The position numbers and the translations under genes are program-made. The notes under the pieces are model-generated. The model ran no database searches. It worked only from the letters and a program-made list of their open reading frames with translations, and was not told the DNA's origin. Below, piece after piece: positions 1-5,682 of a stretch of DNA of 6,707 nt (its first letter is position 1; every line of letters begins with the position of its first letter). Source of the stretch: Bordetella parapertussis (lineage in GTDB: Bacteria > Cyanobacteriota > Cyanobacteriia > PCC-6307 > Cyanobiaceae); contig CALPMR020000169.1 in assembly GCA_943324725.2 (NCBI GenBank), positions 1 through 6,707 on the forward strand, read 5' to 3'.

Positions 1-672
1 ACTGATTTTTATTTCCTGCCCGCCGAGACGCCGGAGCAGGCGGTGGCCCTGATCCTCAAGGTGGTGGGTGAGCGGATCCCGGCCCGCTTTGGCTTTGATC
101 CAATCGGCCAGGTGCAGGTGCTCTGCCCCATGGCCCGCGGTGGCTGTGGGTCGCGCTCGCTCAACATCGAGCTGCAGAAGCTGCTCAATCCCGATCCCGT
201 TGAGCAGGTGGAGCGTTTCGGCTGGCGGTTTGCGCCGGGCGACAAGGTGATGCAGATCGCCAACGACTACGAGAAGGAGGTGTTCAACGGTGATGTCGGC
301 ACCATTGATGGCATCGATGCCGACAACAGCGAGTTGAGTGTGCTCTTCCCCAGCAGTGAAGCCGGGGTGCAGGGCAGCCGGGTCGTGATCTACGGCTGGG
401 GCGAACTGGATCATCTGGTCCCTGCCTACGCCTGCACGATTCACAAGAGTCAGGGCAGTGAATACCCTGCGGTGGTGATCCCAGTGCTGACGCAGCACTA
501 CGCGATGCTGCAGCGCAATCTGGTCTATACGGGCCTCACCCGCGGCAAGCAACTGGTGGTGCTGGTGGGCCAGAAGAAGGCCCTGGCGATGGCGATCAAG
601 AACCATCTCGGTCGCAGGCGTTACACCAAACTGGCCGAATGGCTGGTTGAGCAGCAGGACGTCACCAGCTGA
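1..672 (+). CDS. recD2: RecD2-type ATP-dependent DNA helicase, C-terminal part (5' end outside window)
   Basis: This is the last 223 residues of a superfamily 1 helicase; the frame is open from base 1, so the start lies upstream of the window. Family role: RecD-like enzymes unwind DNA 5'-3' using ATP and act in DNA repair. Seen in the sequence: a stretch at visible residues 79-98 (DKVMQIANDYEKEVFNGDVG) typical of the SH3-like domain of RecD2; a UvrD_C_2 region with motif HKSQGSEYP at about residue 148; and motif VI TGLTRGK with its arginine at residue 181, the position of the arginine finger. The protein ends about 40 residues after motif VI, the usual end for the family. The Walker A and B motifs should lie upstream and cannot be checked. 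The next gene is more than 400 bases away on the other strand, so this gene probably ends its transcript. Calling it RecD2 rather than a general UvrD/RecD-like helicase rests on the motif wording; I am fairly sure. Confidence 0.9.
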   Translation, partial: TDFYFLPAETPEQAVALILKVVGERIPARFGFDPIGQVQVLCPMARGGCGSRSLNIELQKLLNPDPVEQVERFGWRFAPGDKVMQIANDYEKEVFNGDVGTIDGIDADNSELSVLFPSSEAGVQGSRVVIYGWGELDHLVPAYACTIHKSQGSEYPAVVIPVLTQHYAMLQRNLVYTGLTRGKQLVVLVGQKKALAMAIKNHLGRRRYTKLAEWLVEQQDVTS

Positions 673-1096
673 GGCCAACGAGCCCCTTACAACCGCCGAA
701 AACCAGCTCAGGCTGGCCCTCCGGACTGGATCAGGCCGGAGCGACTGGAAAGCTCATCGACCTTCAGCCGCTGGATTCATTCAACCATTCTCTCAACGGC
801 ATCAACAACAGGCAGATCGTCACTGAACAGCGATCAGCCGGGTGCCCGACCAGAGTCAACATGCCATCAACAGATCAGAAGCTGTCGTGGCGCCATCACA
901 CTCACCACATCATCCCTGAGCGAGTAACACAACGGCGCCAATGCTTGCTCGGGCGTCAGGAAAAAATTCCACGGACAAGAAAAACTCGCGGCGATATTTC
1001 GACCAGGCAAGGACAGGGACAGAGCTGTCATTTTGCAGGCCAGCAGGAGCCAATGACTTGCTTCACAAGCAGCGCCGATCCAGACGACATCCACCT
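673..1096. other. Intergenic stretch of 424 bases without a recognised gene
   Basis: It lies between the ends of the helicase gene (+) and the DUF1825 gene (-), so the two genes converge on it. Counting single 60-base lines gives about 48-60% GC, lower than the neighbouring genes. Open frames here (861-1142 on +, 867-1094 on -) give proteins I do not recognise, with mixed Cys/His/Arg composition and no good ribosome site. Apart from the hairpins at 703-741, I see a short inverted repeat GATCG/CGATC at 815-819 and 831-835, a TGCTT/AAGCA stem at 1059-1071, and an A-rich patch near 961-985. It could be a decayed gene or hold a small RNA; nothing in it is firm. Confidence 0.5.
703..741 (+). terminator. 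Two small GC-rich hairpins after the helicase gene, possible terminator
   Basis: Thirty bases after the helicase stop there is a 5-bp stem, CCAGC (703-707) with GCTGG (712-716). It is followed by a 6-bp stem, CTCCGG (719-724) with CCGGAG (736-741). No run of T follows either hairpin, so this is not a textbook intrinsic terminator. The position suits transcript ending or 3'-end protection. Confidence 0.3.
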
Positions 1097-1420
1097 TCAG
1101 ACCTGCTCGTCCAGCTGGCTTTTCATGCGCTCCAGGGTCTGATTCATCTGGACAAACATCGTCTCAGGGGTGAGACCGAATTGTCCCAGCTGAGTGCGCA
1201 GCTGCTCCACGGTAAGTTTGGCCTGGAAGTCTTCAGAAAGCTCGAAGCGCTTCATGAAAACACGATAGCGATCCATCATTTCCTCCATGCGCTCGATATA
1301 GAGCTTCTTGCCCTCACGATCAAACTTGCCGTACTCGCTGCCCAGCTGCATCAGGCTCTGATAATCACTGAACAGGCGTTTGGCTTCGTCCTGAACGATC
1401 TCGGATTCGAAGAAAGCCAT
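1097..1420 (-). CDS. DUF1825 family protein (cyanobacterial, function unknown)
   Basis: Complete gene for 107 residues. The start MAFFESEIVQDEAKRLFSDY and the later stretches YGKFDREGKK, MDRYRVFMKRFELSEDF and LTVEQLRTQLGQFG match what I know of the DUF1825 family, a short protein widespread in cyanobacteria with no assigned reaction. It has no signal peptide or membrane segment. It is rich in charged residues and Met, is likely all helical, and is probably cytoplasmic. The ATG at 1420 gives the usual family N-terminus and length. No clear Shine-Dalgarno site precedes it; instead a 12-bp palindrome lies three bases upstream of the ATG. It is divergent from the broken response regulator gene. 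Family assignment is confident; function is unknown. Confidence 0.9.
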   Translation of the reverse strand: MAFFESEIVQDEAKRLFSDYQSLMQLGSEYGKFDREGKKLYIERMEEMMDRYRVFMKRFELSEDFQAKLTVEQLRTQLGQFGLTPETMFVQMNQTLERMKSQLDEQV

Positions 1421-1423
1421 GGC

Positions 1424-1435
1424 AGCGGCGCCGCT
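1424..1435. promoter_or_regulatory. 12-bp perfect palindrome directly upstream of the DUF1825 start
   Basis: AGCGGCGCCGCT is fully self-complementary and ends three bases before the DUF1825 ATG, in the place where a ribosome site would be expected. In the leader RNA it could form a small hairpin, and as DNA it could be an operator. Short GC-rich palindromes also arise by chance in a genome like this. Confidence 0.3.
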
Positions 1436-1464
1436 CGGGGAGAAAGGTGGACGTGGTGGCGATT

Positions 1465-1477
1465 CTGCTCAGAGCAG
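1465..1477. promoter_or_regulatory. Inverted repeat CTGCTC-A-GAGCAG between the divergent genes
   Basis: Two perfect 6-bp arms flank a single base. The site is about 45 bases upstream of the DUF1825 ATG and 88 bases upstream of the regulator pseudogene start, in the 144-base divergent spacer. The layout fits a dimeric regulator, perhaps the now-broken LuxR-type protein next to it, but there is no direct evidence of binding. I could not place convincing -35/-10 boxes for either direction. Confidence 0.35.
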
Positions 1478-1564
1478 CCACTCCTGGGGAGTTCGGATCC
1501 ACGTATGCCGCCGTTGGAGGCTGCAGCGTCGGCCTGGCGATTCGCGCCCCCTGGATCGCTGACC

Positions 1565-1979
1565 ATGGATTGCACCCCCGTGCTGGCCCAGGTCCGCGCC
1601 TACAACCTGGTCTCCCACGACCTGCTGGGGGCGCCCGGGTGGTGCTCTGCCTCGGCAGCCGGGCCCAGATCAGCTTTCTGATGGGCTCGGTCGACGCGCC
1701 GGAACTGATCCTCGCTGCCGCCACCACCGCAGCGGAGAGACTGGCGCTGGTCCAAACGCTGCTACCGGACATCCTGTTCACCACTGACCGGCTACGGAGC
1801 TGCTGGCCCGCCTGGTCACCGGTGAGAGCAACAGTGACCGTGCCCGACAGCTGGTGATCTCCCACCACACCGTCAAGACCCACATCAGCAACCTGCTGAG
1901 CCAGCTCCAGGCGCGCGATCGCAGCCACGCCGCCGTGATCGGCCTCAGGCTCGGCCTGATCGACTGGCCCTCAGCCTGA
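1565..1979 (+). pseudogene. Broken LuxR/NarL-type response regulator (frameshift plus internal deletion)
   Basis: Three frames hold successive pieces of one regulator. From the ATG at 1565, frame 2 reads MDCTPVLAQVRAYNLVSHDL and onward to about 1630. Frame 1 continues with VVLCLGSRAQISFLMGS through PDILFTTDRL to about 1790; this resembles the first half of a receiver domain, with the Asp of TTDRL where the phosphate acceptor would be. Frame 3 from about 1797 reads ELLARLVTGES, HTVKTHISNLLSQLQARD and GLRLGLIDWPSA, ending at TGA 1977-1979; this is a LuxR/GerE helix-turn-helix with its recognition helix. The first break lies in the G-rich run near 1625-1635 (net -1 or +2 bases). The second is a junction at CTGACCG (1784-1790) where the second half of the receiver domain and the linker are missing, about 90 residues judging by typical length. 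Any protein made from the ATG stops at 1681 after 38 residues. The sequence is otherwise well preserved, so the loss looks recent. Confidence 0.8.
1915..1922. repeat. HIP1 octamer GCGATCGC
   Basis: Highly iterated palindrome of cyanobacterial genomes, located in the helix-turn-helix part of the regulator pseudogene. It is useful as a taxonomic marker. Confidence 0.75.
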
Positions 1980-2025
1980 GAACACCGCTACGTTCAGGGC
2001 CGTTCTCTGCGCGGTTCAAGCCAGC

Positions 2026-2775
2026 ATGGCCCAGCGGCACTGGCTGGATCCCCTCGCCCGTCAGCTGCTGATCGCCAGTGGTCAGCTGCCGCGGCCGGAT
2101 CGATCGCCCGCCACGTCCCAGGCGGCTGAGGCGCTCGGCGCAAGGCCAGGCTCCAGCCGTCAGGATCCTGACCCAGGCCACGGGAGCGCCCTCGTGGAGA
2201 GCCACGACGATGCGATCGAACGGGATCTGCTGGCCCTGAAGCTGGCCCGCGAACCGGGCCGTCGCCTCAGCAGCGCCGAGGAGGTGCGCCATGCGGCCGC
2301 CCTGGGTTGGCGCCTCGATGTCAACCGCGCCACCGCCGCCGACTGGCTGCGACTGCCGGGCTGCCGGAGTGAGCAGGTGGATCTGCTGCTGCGGCTGCAG
2401 GCCGGCGGCGTGCAACTGAGCGGCCTCGATGATCTGCAGCGCCTGCTGGCCCTGAGCGAGGCCGAACTGACTTGCTGGCAGCCCCTGCTGGAGTTCCGCT
2501 GGTATGGAACGGCGCCACCGGCCGCCAGCCGCTGCGAGGCGATCGCCGTCAATCAGGCTGGTGCCAGGGAGCTGGAACGGTTGCCCGGTATCGGGGCGGA
2601 GCTGGTGAGCCGGCTGCTGCGGGAGCGGGTCCGCCGCCCCTTCAGCGATCTGGCCGATCTGCAGCAGCGCCTGCAACTGAGCGCCGCGATCGTGGAAGCC
2701 TGGATCGGCCGGGTGGCCTTCCAGAGCGCCCCGGCCGGTCCGGTGCTGCCCCCTGCCAACCGTGCGGGCCCATGA
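2026..2775 (+). CDS. Helix-hairpin-helix DNA-binding protein (ComEA-like HhH pair)
   Basis: Complete gene for 249 residues. Two HhH units are visible. A degenerate one at about residues 98-150 (DVNRATAADWLRLPGC) is followed by a good one at about 175-228 (VNQAGARELERLPGIG), with the LPGIG hairpin at 186-190. The opening VN.A...L..LPG is the ComEA/HhH_3 pattern, which binds the DNA backbone without sequence specificity. The N-terminus (HWLDPLARQLLIASGQLP) is followed by a low-complexity Pro/Ser/Asp stretch to about residue 58. I see no signal peptide or membrane anchor, which argues against a true ComEA competence receptor and for an intracellular role. There is no clear ribosome site; the ATG at 2026 was chosen because it lies just after the preceding pseudogene and opens the HWLDPLARQLL stretch. 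The stop overlaps the next start (ATGA), so the two proteins are probably made together. What it does beyond DNA contact is not known to me. Confidence 0.85.
   Translation: MAQRHWLDPLARQLLIASGQLPRPDRSPATSQAAEALGARPGSSRQDPDPGHGSALVESHDDAIERDLLALKLAREPGRRLSSAEEVRHAAALGWRLDVNRATAADWLRLPGCRSEQVDLLLRLQAGGVQLSGLDDLQRLLALSEAELTCWQPLLEFRWYGTAPPAASRCEAIAVNQAGARELERLPGIGAELVSRLLRERVRRPFSDLADLQQRLQLSAAIVEAWIGRVAFQSAPAGPVLPPANRAGP
2538..2547. repeat. Extended HIP1 site GGCGATCGCC
   Basis: The full 10-base form of the cyanobacterial HIP1 palindrome (octamer core 2539-2546), inside the HhH gene. It encodes part of EAIAV without disturbing the frame. Confidence 0.75.
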
Positions 2776-3437
2776 CAACCCCAGAGGGGCGCCAGGGCGA
2801 TCTGTTCGCGGCGGCCGGCCCAGCGCCACTGCCGCCACCGCCACTGCCGCCACCGCTGCTGCGCCGGCAGCTGCTCAGCTGGCAGGAGCGTCTGCTGGCG
2901 CACCAGGCCCCCCTCTTCGCCAGGGCGGCCTCAGGGCCCGAGGCCGCCCTGGCCGCCGGAGTGAGCCAGGGCGTGCTGTTCGCGGCGGCGGCCAGTGCCG
3001 GCCCAGCGGACGGTGGCGGCGGCGAAGCCGCTGCGAGCGAGCTGGCCAGCCGACTCAATCCCCTGGAGCTGCGGGCCCAGAGCCTGGCCTTCTGGCGTTG
3101 GCCCAGCGCGCCCCAACAGGGTGCCGCCATCTACCTGGTGCTGGATCGCCCCGCCGATTCCGCCTCTCCCCTGGTCCTGTATGTGGGTGAGACCGGCTGT
3201 GCTGACCGCCGCTGGAAAGGGGATCACGACTGCAAGCACTATCTGGCGGCCTACAGCGAGGCCCTGGGCCGGGCCGAGCTGTCCACCAGCCTGAGCATCC
3301 GTTTCTGGTGCGATGTGCCCGGCGACAGCCGGGGCCGCCGCCGGCTGGAGCAGATCCTGATCCGCCACTGGCTGCCGCCGTTCAACAAGGAAACCCGGGA
3401 GCGCTGGGCCACCCCCTTCACCGCCGATCCCAGCTGA
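2772..3437 (+). CDS. GIY-YIG nuclease-family protein
   Basis: Complete gene for 221 residues. Residues 1-110 are low in complexity: a proline run at 17-29, then Ala/Gly-rich sequence, broken by a charged helical piece (RRQLLSWQERLLAHQAPLF). The C-terminal half carries the GIY-YIG fold signature: AIY at 119-121, YVG at 137-139 (spacing as in the family), RR at 146-147 as the catalytic arginine candidates, Glu193 in RRRLEQILIRHW as the metal ligand, and Asn205 in PPFNKE. These are the residues needed for cutting the DNA backbone, so activity is plausible. The ATG at 2772 overlaps the stop of the HhH gene (ATGA) and has no ribosome site of its own, which indicates translational coupling. The frame is open further upstream, but that part is antiphase to the HhH gene and was left out. 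Family placement is confident; substrate is unknown. Partnership with the HhH protein is inference. Confidence 0.85.
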   Translation: MTTPEGRQGDLFAAAGPAPLPPPPLPPPLLRRQLLSWQERLLAHQAPLFARAASGPEAALAAGVSQGVLFAAAASAGPADGGGGEAAASELASRLNPLELRAQSLAFWRWPSAPQQGAAIYLVLDRPADSASPLVLYVGETGCADRRWKGDHDCKHYLAAYSEALGRAELSTSLSIRFWCDVPGDSRGRRRLEQILIRHWLPPFNKETRERWATPFTADPS

Positions 3438-3457
3438 GCTGCCCGGGCCGGGGCAGC
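3438..3457 (+). terminator. Perfect 7-bp hairpin right after the GIY-YIG stop
   Basis: GCTGCCC (3438-3444) pairs fully with GGGCAGC (3451-3457) around a 6-base loop, starting at the base after the TGA. No T-run follows (AGGCCGGCC instead), so it may slow or partly end transcription, or protect the 3' end, before pepA 45 bases downstream. Confidence 0.4.
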
Positions 3458-3502
3458 AGGCCGGCCATCGCTACGATCCCAGCTCAGCCCCGTGCAGATT
3501 TC

Positions 3503-4993
3503 ATGGATTTCCGCTGTGTGGCCCCCGGCGGCCATCCCCTCGAGAGCTGGAGCGGGGACACCCTGGCGGTGGGCCTGTTCAGCGACGCCGACCATGCCGG
3601 CCGCCGCCAGCTTTCGGAACTGTTCGGCGAGACCCTGACCGAGCTGCTGGAGCTGCGGCGCTTCAAGGCCAAGCCGGGCGAGTTGCTCTGCATTGAACGG
3701 CTGGGGCAGACACCCGCCAACCTGATCGTGGTGGGGCTCGGTGAGGCGGCGGAGTTTCACCTCAACGGCCTGCGTCAGGCCTGCGCCCATGTCGCCCGCA
3801 GCAGCGCCAGGCTGGGCACGCGCCAGCTGGGGCTGTTGATGCCGGTGGAAACCCTGGGCAGCGCCGCCGCCGCCGCCGCCATGGCCGAGGCCACCCGCTT
3901 GGGGCTCTATGTGGACCGGCGCTTCAAGAGCGAAGCCGAGCCCCAGAACCTGCCCGAAGAGGTGAGTCTGCTGGGCCTGGGCGACGAAGGCTGGGAGGGA
4001 CTGGCCCACCTGGATGCCATCTGCGGCGGCGTCGAGCTGGCCCGCCAGCTGGTGGCCGCGCCGCCGAATGTGGCCACACCGGCCGCCCTGGCCGACATCG
4101 CCGCCGCCATTGCCCAGGGCTTTGGCCTCGAGCTCAAGGTGCTGGAGCGCGCCGACTGTGAGGCGCTCGGCATGGGGGCCTATCTGGCGGTGGCCCAGGG
4201 CTCCGATCTGGAGCCGAAGTTCATTCATCTCACCTACCGACCCGCCGGTGAAGTGAAGCGGCGGGTGGTGCTGGTCGGCAAGGGACTCACCTTCGACTCC
4301 GGCGGCTACAACCTCAAGACGGCCGGCGGCCAGATCGAGATGATGAAGTACGACATGGGGGGCAGCGCCGCCGTGCTCGGGGCGGCACGGGCCATCGGTC
4401 AGCGCAAACCCGAAGGGGTGGAGGTGCACGTGATCGTGGCCAGCTGCGAAAACATGATCAGCGGCGGTGCGGTGCACCCCGGCGACATCCTCACCGCCTC
4501 GAACGGCACCACGATCGAAATCAACAACACCGATGCCGAAGGCCGGCTCACCCTGGCCGATGCCCTGGTGTACGCCTGCCAGCTGGAACCGGACGCGATC
4601 GTCGATCTGGCCACCCTCACCGGCGCCTGCGTGATCGCCCTGGGCGAAGAGATCGCCGGCCTCTGGAGCACCAGCGACGTGCTCGCCGATGGCCTGCTGT
4701 CCGGGGCGCGCATGGGCGGTGAAGCCCTGTGGCGCATGCCGCTGCAGGCCAGTTACCGCTCGGGGCTGAAAAGCACCCTGGCGGACATGAAGAACACCGG
4801 CCCCCGCCCGGGCGGATCGATCACCGCGGCGCTGTTCCTTCAGGATTTCGTCACCAAGGGAATCCCCTGGGCTCACCTCGACATCGCCGGCACGGTCTGG
4901 AGTGAGAAAGGTCGCGGTCAGGATCCGGCCGGTGCCACCGGCTTCGGCGTCCAGACGCTGGTGAACTGGATCGTGGGAGGGGCCCCGGCCTAG
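3503..4993 (+). CDS. pepA: Leucyl aminopeptidase (M17 family, PepA)
   Basis: Complete gene for 496 residues, the normal size. The enzyme removes N-terminal amino acids, preferring Leu, from peptides in the cytoplasm. Family members are hexamers with two metal ions per subunit. The N-terminal third is the variable domain; the catalytic domain follows from about residue 170. By family comparison the metal ligands are Lys260 and Asp265 (GKGLTFDSGG), Asp284 (KYDMGG), and Asp344 and Glu346 (NTDAEGRL). The catalytic pair is Lys272 and Arg348. All are present. The wording GGYNLK and one extra residue between Lys272 and Asp284 compared with E. coli PepA fit the plant/cyanobacterial branch. A run of GCC codons at 3862-3879 encodes six alanines. 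The ATG at 3503 was chosen because the protein begins in normal family fashion (MDFRCV...GDTLAVGLF) and no better start lies upstream in frame. No clear ribosome site is seen. The small membrane protein gene follows after 26 bases. Confidence 0.95.
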   Translation: MDFRCVAPGGHPLESWSGDTLAVGLFSDADHAGRRQLSELFGETLTELLELRRFKAKPGELLCIERLGQTPANLIVVGLGEAAEFHLNGLRQACAHVARSSARLGTRQLGLLMPVETLGSAAAAAAMAEATRLGLYVDRRFKSEAEPQNLPEEVSLLGLGDEGWEGLAHLDAICGGVELARQLVAAPPNVATPAALADIAAAIAQGFGLELKVLERADCEALGMGAYLAVAQGSDLEPKFIHLTYRPAGEVKRRVVLVGKGLTFDSGGYNLKTAGGQIEMMKYDMGGSAAVLGAARAIGQRKPEGVEVHVIVASCENMISGGAVHPGDILTASNGTTIEINNTDAEGRLTLADALVYACQLEPDAIVDLATLTGACVIALGEEIAGLWSTSDVLADGLLSGARMGGEALWRMPLQASYRSGLKSTLADMKNTGPRPGGSITAALFLQDFVTKGIPWAHLDIAGTVWSEKGRGQDPAGATGFGVQTLVNWIVGGAPA

Positions 4994-5019
4994 GTTGGCT
5001 GCCAGCGACCAACGGAGCC

Positions 5020-5292
5020 ATGGCCGTTCAGAAGATCCGCTGGTATGTCAAAGCCCAGCTGGGGGTTCTGCTCCTGCCAGCGGGGCTCTGCGTCTTCGGC
5101 GAGGCGGTGATCCGCAAAGGCATCCAGACCTGGTCGCAGCTGGCGATCAGCAGTGGCTCCGCTCAACCCGTGCCCCAGACAGGCCCCTGGTTCTGGTACG
5201 GCACCCTGGGCCTGGTCCTGATCACGGCCGGGGTGGGACTGATGATCGAAAGTGGTCTGCTGCGCGGCTACCCCAGGACCGGGCAGAACTGA
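5020..5292 (+). CDS. Small two-helix membrane protein, function unknown
   Basis: Complete gene for 90 residues. Two hydrophobic segments are visible, at about residues 12-31 (AQLGVLLLPAGLCVFGEAVI) and 57-79 (WFWYGTLGLVLITAGVGLMI). A polar loop with RKGIQTW and a Ser/Pro/Gln stretch joins them, and the protein ends in a basic tail (RGYPRTGQN). The basic residues before helix 1 and after helix 2 suggest that both ends face the cytoplasm and the loop is outside. A GGAG (5014-5017) lies only two bases before the ATG, close for a ribosome site. The gene starts 26 bases after the pepA stop and is likely co-transcribed with it. I do not recognise the family. Its hydropathy and the cleanness of the frame support it as real. 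Confidence 0.75.
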   Translation: MAVQKIRWYVKAQLGVLLLPAGLCVFGEAVIRKGIQTWSQLAISSGSAQPVPQTGPWFWYGTLGLVLITAGVGLMIESGLLRGYPRTGQN

Positions 5293-5313
5293 ACGCCTCA
5301 AACCCCGGCGGCG

Positions 5314-5359
5314 GCAGCCACCATCGGCTCAGGCGGTCGCAGCCACCATCGGCTCAGGC
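5314..5359. repeat. Tandem duplication: two 21-bp identical copies, 25-bp period
   Basis: Copies at 5314-5334 and 5339-5359 are identical over 21 bases (core CCACCATCGGCTCAGG), with four different bases between them. They lie between the converging membrane-protein gene (+) and the 63-residue gene (-). Each copy contains a TCA, so on the minus strand each carries a TGA; the one at 5354-5356 is the stop of the small gene. It looks like a simple slippage or recombination duplication of a gene end. Confidence 0.8.
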
Positions 5360-5545
5360 CGCTGCTGCCACTGGCCGAACCCCATCGGCCAGGCGACCCG
5401 GGGCCTCAAGTTCGTGAATCTGCCAGTGGGCCCGCTCGCCGCACTGGGCCAGCAGCCCATCGAGGTCATCGGCCGCCTGGGCGGGGCTGGCGTAGGGACC
5501 GATGTGGCGGGTCTGCAGACCGTCACGGATGGTCAGCAGATACAT
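5354..5545 (-). CDS. Small protein of 63 residues, function unknown
   Basis: Short gene in the same direction as msrA and downstream of it. The product begins MYLLTIRDGLQTRHIGPY, continues with the helix-like SPAQAADDLDGLLAQC, then HWQIHELEAP. This suggests a beta-alpha-beta layout of a small soluble cytoplasmic protein, followed by a loose Ala-rich tail. An AAGG ribosome site (plus-strand CCTT at 5552-5555) lies seven bases before the ATG, which supports the start. The stop falls in the second copy of the 25-bp tandem duplication, so the C-terminus may vary between relatives. I recall similar short proteins in picocyanobacteria but cannot name a family. A 137-base gap to msrA leaves room for its own promoter. 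Confidence 0.65.
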   Translation of the reverse strand: MYLLTIRDGLQTRHIGPYASPAQAADDLDGLLAQCGERAHWQIHELEAPGRLADGVRPVAAAA

Positions 5546-5642
5546 ACACAGCCTTGCGAACGGGATTCAGAATTTAAAGGGCTCAGCCAGGGGGAACCAG
5601 GACGCAAATCCACTTCTGGCAAGGATTCCCGGACCTTTCAGC

Positions 5643-5675
5643 GCCAAACCTCTTCAGAATTTCCACAGATTTGGC
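5643..5675 (-). terminator. Weak stem-loop just after the msrA stop
   Basis: GCCAAA (5643-5648) can pair with TTTGGC (5670-5675) around a 21-base loop, starting eight bases after the msrA TGA in the direction of transcription. There is no T-run and the loop is long, so it is at best a weak transcript end. Confidence 0.2.
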
Positions 5676-5682
5676 CGGCGCA

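Noticed and set aside
867..1094. Minus-strand frame of 75 codons just after DUF1825 (GTG start)
   Set aside because: The GTG lies two bases after the DUF1825 stop without a spaced ribosome site, the composition is odd and I recognise nothing in it; kept only as part of the intergenic description.
1621..1640. Programmed ribosomal frameshift in the G-rich run of the regulator
   Set aside because: A second frame change and a large missing segment downstream show that the gene is simply broken.
941..1681. Plus-strand frame of 246 codons running through DUF1825 into the regulator
   Set aside because: Most of it is antisense to DUF1825; only its last 38 codons from the ATG at 1565 match the regulator N-terminus, and these are covered by the pseudogene.
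1788..1979. Stand-alone helix-turn-helix protein instead of a pseudogene piece
   Set aside because: The frame has a stop at 1785 and no ATG or GTG start before the helix-turn-helix begins, so independent translation is unlikely.
1945..2853. Minus-strand open frame of 302 codons opposite the HhH gene
   Set aside because: Antisense shadow of a gene with two recognisable HhH domains; its Gln/Ala/Gly-rich product has no recognisable domain.
3862..3879. GCC trinucleotide run as a phase-variable tract
   Set aside because: It is a multiple of three coding for alanines in a linker of PepA, so length changes would not shift the frame.
3251..4876. Long minus-strand open frame of 541 codons opposite pepA
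   Set aside because: It is the mirror of a firm, fully motif-bearing aminopeptidase gene; long antisense frames are common at this GC, and the protein is His/Gly/Gln-rich without any family resemblance.
5314..5359. CRISPR-like repeat pair
   Set aside because: Only two copies with a 4-base gap, overlapping a gene end; no spacers of normal length and no cas genes.
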